NCBI GenBank assembly: GCA_031272375.1
Contig: JAISTY010000061.1
Coordinates: 1 to 7,217 of the forward strand
DNA length: 7,217 nucleotides
Direction: 5' to 3'
Source of the DNA: Opitutaceae bacterium
GTDB taxonomy: Bacteria > Verrucomicrobiota > Verrucomicrobiia > Opitutales > Opitutaceae
Part shown: positions 5,606 to 7,217 of the stretch, piece by piece
Position numbering within the stretch: the first letter of the stretch is position 1
Layout of the letters: every line of letters begins with the position of its first letter
Made by a program: the position numbers and the translations under genes
Notes under the pieces: model-generated
Database searches by the model: none
The model's input: only the letters and a program-made list of their open reading frames with translations
Told to the model about the DNA's origin: nothing

Positions 5606-6997
5606 TCACCGCCCCGCGTAGTAGGCGTTGATCTTCGCCGCCACGTCGCGGAACCCGATGTCGTCGCTGTAAATCACCTTGTATTCCCCGATGGCCTCCT
5701 CCTTCCGCCCCATCGCCTCGAAGCACGACGCCAGCTCGTAGATGACCTCCTTTTTCAGGTCGTCCATCAGCCCCATCTCGCCCTTCGCCGCCTGGAACTG
5801 CGCCACCGCCAGGTCGAACATCCGCCGCGCCTTGAACGCCCGCCCCATCCCCGACAATGCCTGCAGGCGCACCTTCGGGCTTTTCTGCGCCTGCTGGTAG
5901 TTCGCGATCGCCTGCTCGTATTCGCCCTCCTTGAAAAGCAGCTCCGCCAGCGCGAAACGCGCCCCGTGGTCGTTCGGGTAGCGTTCCGCGAACGCCTTCG
6001 CCTCGGCCAGCTGGAACGCCCGCAGCCGCCCCTCCGCCGCCTTCAGCCGCAACGCCACCGCCGCGTCGCCCGGACGCGCGCGCGCCTCCTCCTCCACCGC
6101 CGCCACCTCGCGTTTCAGCAGAGCCGCCCGCAGGTCGCCCTCCGCCCGCTCCAGCCCCGCGTCCGCCCCGCCCGCCGCCGTCGCCCGCGCCTTCGCGACC
6201 CACTCCAGCGCCTCCTCCACGCGCCCCTGCCGCCTCAAAAGATCAATCACGGCGCGATGGTGCGTGACATTGTCCGGCTGCTCCCCGGCGCGCCGCACCG
6301 CCTCCGCCAGCAGCCGCTCCGTCATCTCCTCCGACGCCACCATCTTCGACGCCTGCTCGAGCGACACCGCCTCCGTCTCGTCCTTCAGCTTCTCGCGGAA
6401 CGACCCCGCCTCCTCCCAGTTGCCCTTCTCCGTCGTCTGCGCGATCGCCGCCTTGCGCATCAGTTTCAGCGCGGCCCCGTCCTGCGGTTTCGTCTTCAAA
6501 ATCTCGTCCGCCATGCGCAGCGCGTCCTTCGCCCTGCCCCCCTCGTAATACGCCTCGCCCAGCGCCAGCAGCGCCGCCGCGTCGCCGGGCGTCTCCTCCA
6601 GCTCCGCCTCCCGCGCGAAAATCGCCGTGCCTTTCATCCCCAACTCCGCCGCGGCCTCCGCCAGCAGCCGCAACGCCGCCGTGTTGCGCGGATCCGCGGC
6701 CAGCAGCGCGTCCGCCGCCTCAAGCGTCGCCTGGGGCGTGCCCTTCCGCGCGAACGCGGCCTTCGCCTTCCCGAAAAACCCCAGCACCGCCCGCTCCGCC
6801 TTCCCGCGCGGCCCGGCTTTCCGCAGCAGCGCGGCCCGCTGCAGCCGCCGCACCGGCAGGCACCCGGGGTTGAGCTTCAACACCCGCGCCGTCACGTCCG
6901 CGACGTAGTCAAAGTTCCCTTTTTGCAAAGCGTTCTGGGCGCTTTCCAACTGCTTCTGCACGCGGGGGTCGAGGGAGGAGACGGCGACTTCGGTCAT
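5606..6997 (-). CDS. Tetratricopeptide repeat (TPR) protein, cytoplasmic
   Basis: A 463-aa protein made almost wholly of paired helices, expected to be a protein-protein interaction scaffold; the partner is unknown. It starts MTEVAVSSLDPRVQKQLES with no signal peptide or membrane segment. The first repeat-like unit is at about 16-50 (AQNALQKGNFDYVADVTARVLKLNPG, split here by helix turns). Clearer TPR units are at about 143-176 (LALGEAYYEGGRAKDAL), 348-376 (LAELLFKEGEYEQAIANY), 390-416 (GMGRAFKARRMFDLAVAQF) and 429-456 (ELASCFEAMGRKEEAIGEY). The middle, 190-320, is charged and helical with weaker repeats. I chose ATG 6997 rather than the in-frame ATG at 7054 because the extra 19 residues come from the G-rich leader and are not TPR-like. 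It is the first gene of the minus-strand run. It resembles hypothetical TPR proteins I recall from Verrucomicrobia. Confidence 0.92.
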   Translation of the reverse strand: MTEVAVSSLDPRVQKQLESAQNALQKGNFDYVADVTARVLKLNPGCLPVRRLQRAALLRKAGPRGKAERAVLGFFGKAKAAFARKGTPQATLEAADALLAADPRNTAALRLLAEAAAELGMKGTAIFAREAELEETPGDAAALLALGEAYYEGGRAKDALRMADEILKTKPQDGAALKLMRKAAIAQTTEKGNWEEAGSFREKLKDETEAVSLEQASKMVASEEMTERLLAEAVRRAGEQPDNVTHHRAVIDLLRRQGRVEEALEWVAKARATAAGGADAGLERAEGDLRAALLKREVAAVEEEARARPGDAAVALRLKAAEGRLRAFQLAEAKAFAERYPNDHGARFALAELLFKEGEYEQAIANYQQAQKSPKVRLQALSGMGRAFKARRMFDLAVAQFQAAKGEMGLMDDLKKEVIYELASCFEAMGRKEEAIGEYKVIYSDDIGFRDVAAKINAYYAGR

Positions 6998-7018
6998 CAC
7001 GGGAAAAATGAGGGCGGC

Positions 7019-7047
7019 ACCAAAGCCCCCGCGAAAATGACCGTCAA
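7019..7047 (-). promoter_or_regulatory. Weak candidate promoter for the TPR-ribA-lpxA-pdxA run
   Basis: On the minus strand TTGACG (7047-7042) is a good -35 element. After 17 bases comes TTTGGT (7024-7019), a poor -10. It is correctly placed 20-50 bases before the TPR start at 6997 and overlaps one arm of the hairpin at 7045-7070. I offer it only as the best candidate seen in this leader. Confidence 0.25.
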
Positions 7048-7070
7048 CCGCCATTTCCCCGCGGCGGTTG
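7045..7070 (-). repeat. Inverted repeat, 8-bp perfect stem, in the TPR gene leader
   Basis: CAACCGCC (7045-7052) and GGCGGTTG (7063-7070) are perfect inverted copies around a 10-base loop. The element sits about 50 bases upstream of the TPR start and touches the candidate -35 box. It could be an operator or an RNA hairpin; nothing in the sequence decides which. Confidence 0.5.
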
Positions 7071-7077
7071 TGTTTTG

Positions 7078-7153
7078 CCCCCCCCCCACCCCCCCCGCCC
7101 CCCCCCCGGCGCGCCGCCGCGCCGGGGGCCCGGCCGCGCCCCCCCCCCCCCCC
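7078..7153 (-). repeat. Cluster of long homopolymer C runs (G runs on minus strand) with an 11-bp hairpin
   Basis: The plus strand has C runs of 10 (7078-7087), 8 (7089-7096), 10 (7098-7107) and 15 (7139-7153). Between them is a perfect 11-bp inverted repeat, CCCCCGGCGCG (7103-7113) and CGCGCCGGGGG (7118-7128), with a 4-base loop. On the minus strand the four G runs could form G-quadruplexes. No T run follows the hairpin on either strand, so it is not a standard intrinsic terminator. Homopolymers this long can also be sequencing errors. Confidence 0.7.
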
Positions 7154-7184
7154 TGCCGCGCGCGCGGCTTCTCACTTGGCTGTG

Positions 7185-7217
7185 CTACGCGGCGATGATG
7201 AGTTTGTCGCTGGGCAT
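7185..7217 (-). CDS. Possible C-terminal tail of an upstream minus-strand gene
   Basis: On the minus strand the last bases read as ten codons, MPSDKLIIAA, followed by TAG at 7187-7185. The frame is open to the window edge, so this may be the end of a gene lying to the right, not a ten-residue peptide. The fragment is too short to identify, and chance is a real alternative. Confidence 0.3.
   Translation of the reverse strand: MPSDKLIIAA

Noticed and set aside
3522..5621. Plus-strand open frame of 699 codons
   Set aside because: The product is an Arg/Pro-rich low-complexity string with no family motif, and it lies opposite ribA and the 203-aa gene, which have clear or structured products. High GC makes such stop-free shadows common.
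5541..6203. Upstream extension of the ribA frame by 221 codons
   Set aside because: The added part is Gly/Ala/Arg low-complexity sequence inside the TPR gene in another frame, with no GCHII match.
7103..7128. The 11-bp hairpin as an intrinsic terminator
   Set aside because: No U run follows the stem in either direction; G or C runs flank it.
5966..7198. Plus-strand open frame of 410 codons
   Set aside because: It is an Arg/Leu/Pro-rich shadow of the TPR gene and runs through the homopolymer C tract.
1..7217. CRISPR arrays, insertion sequences, tRNA genes, toxin-antitoxin or phage genes
   Set aside because: I looked for direct repeats with spacers, transposase motifs, tRNA arms and short paired genes and saw none; the window is housekeeping sequence.

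Overview
The window comes from a very GC-rich bacterium (70-80% G+C in the lines I counted by hand). It has a lipid A gene (lpxA), so the cell is Gram-negative. Gene style, plus an uncharacterised 203-aa protein and a TPR protein that resemble ones I remember from Verrucomicrobia/Opitutaceae, suggest that group. This placement is from memory and is not proven by the sequence.

Layout: (1) positions 1-1540, plus strand: the 3' part of nuoL, the proton-pumping antiporter-like subunit of respiratory complex I, cut by the left edge. (2) 1611-1710, plus strand: the small signal recognition particle RNA (ffs), with a plausible promoter just upstream. (3) 1727-6997, minus strand: five closely packed genes, in transcription order a TPR-repeat protein, a GTP cyclohydrolase II-like protein (ribA-type), an uncharacterised protein, lpxA and pdxA. 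lpxA and pdxA overlap by 4 bases (ATGA). (4) 6998-7184: a leader/intergenic region with several long C runs (G runs on the transcribed strand) and two strong inverted repeats. (5) The last 33 bases may hold the end of another minus-strand gene.

The minus-strand genes look like one operon by spacing, but their jobs differ: riboflavin-type GTP ring opening, the first lipid A acylation, pyridoxal phosphate synthesis, and two proteins of unknown role. It is a housekeeping cluster, not an obvious defence or mobile system.

The best lead is the cyclohydrolase. Its N-terminal half is a GCHII domain with zinc cysteines and the Asp-x-Arg pair, but the residue aligned with the catalytic tyrosine of E. 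coli RibA is arginine. Its C-terminal half appears to be a second, decayed GCHII copy without zinc ligands. A second lead is an abrupt change in strand composition: nuoL and the ribA-TPR block make the plus strand strongly C-rich, while the uncharacterised gene, lpxA and pdxA do not.
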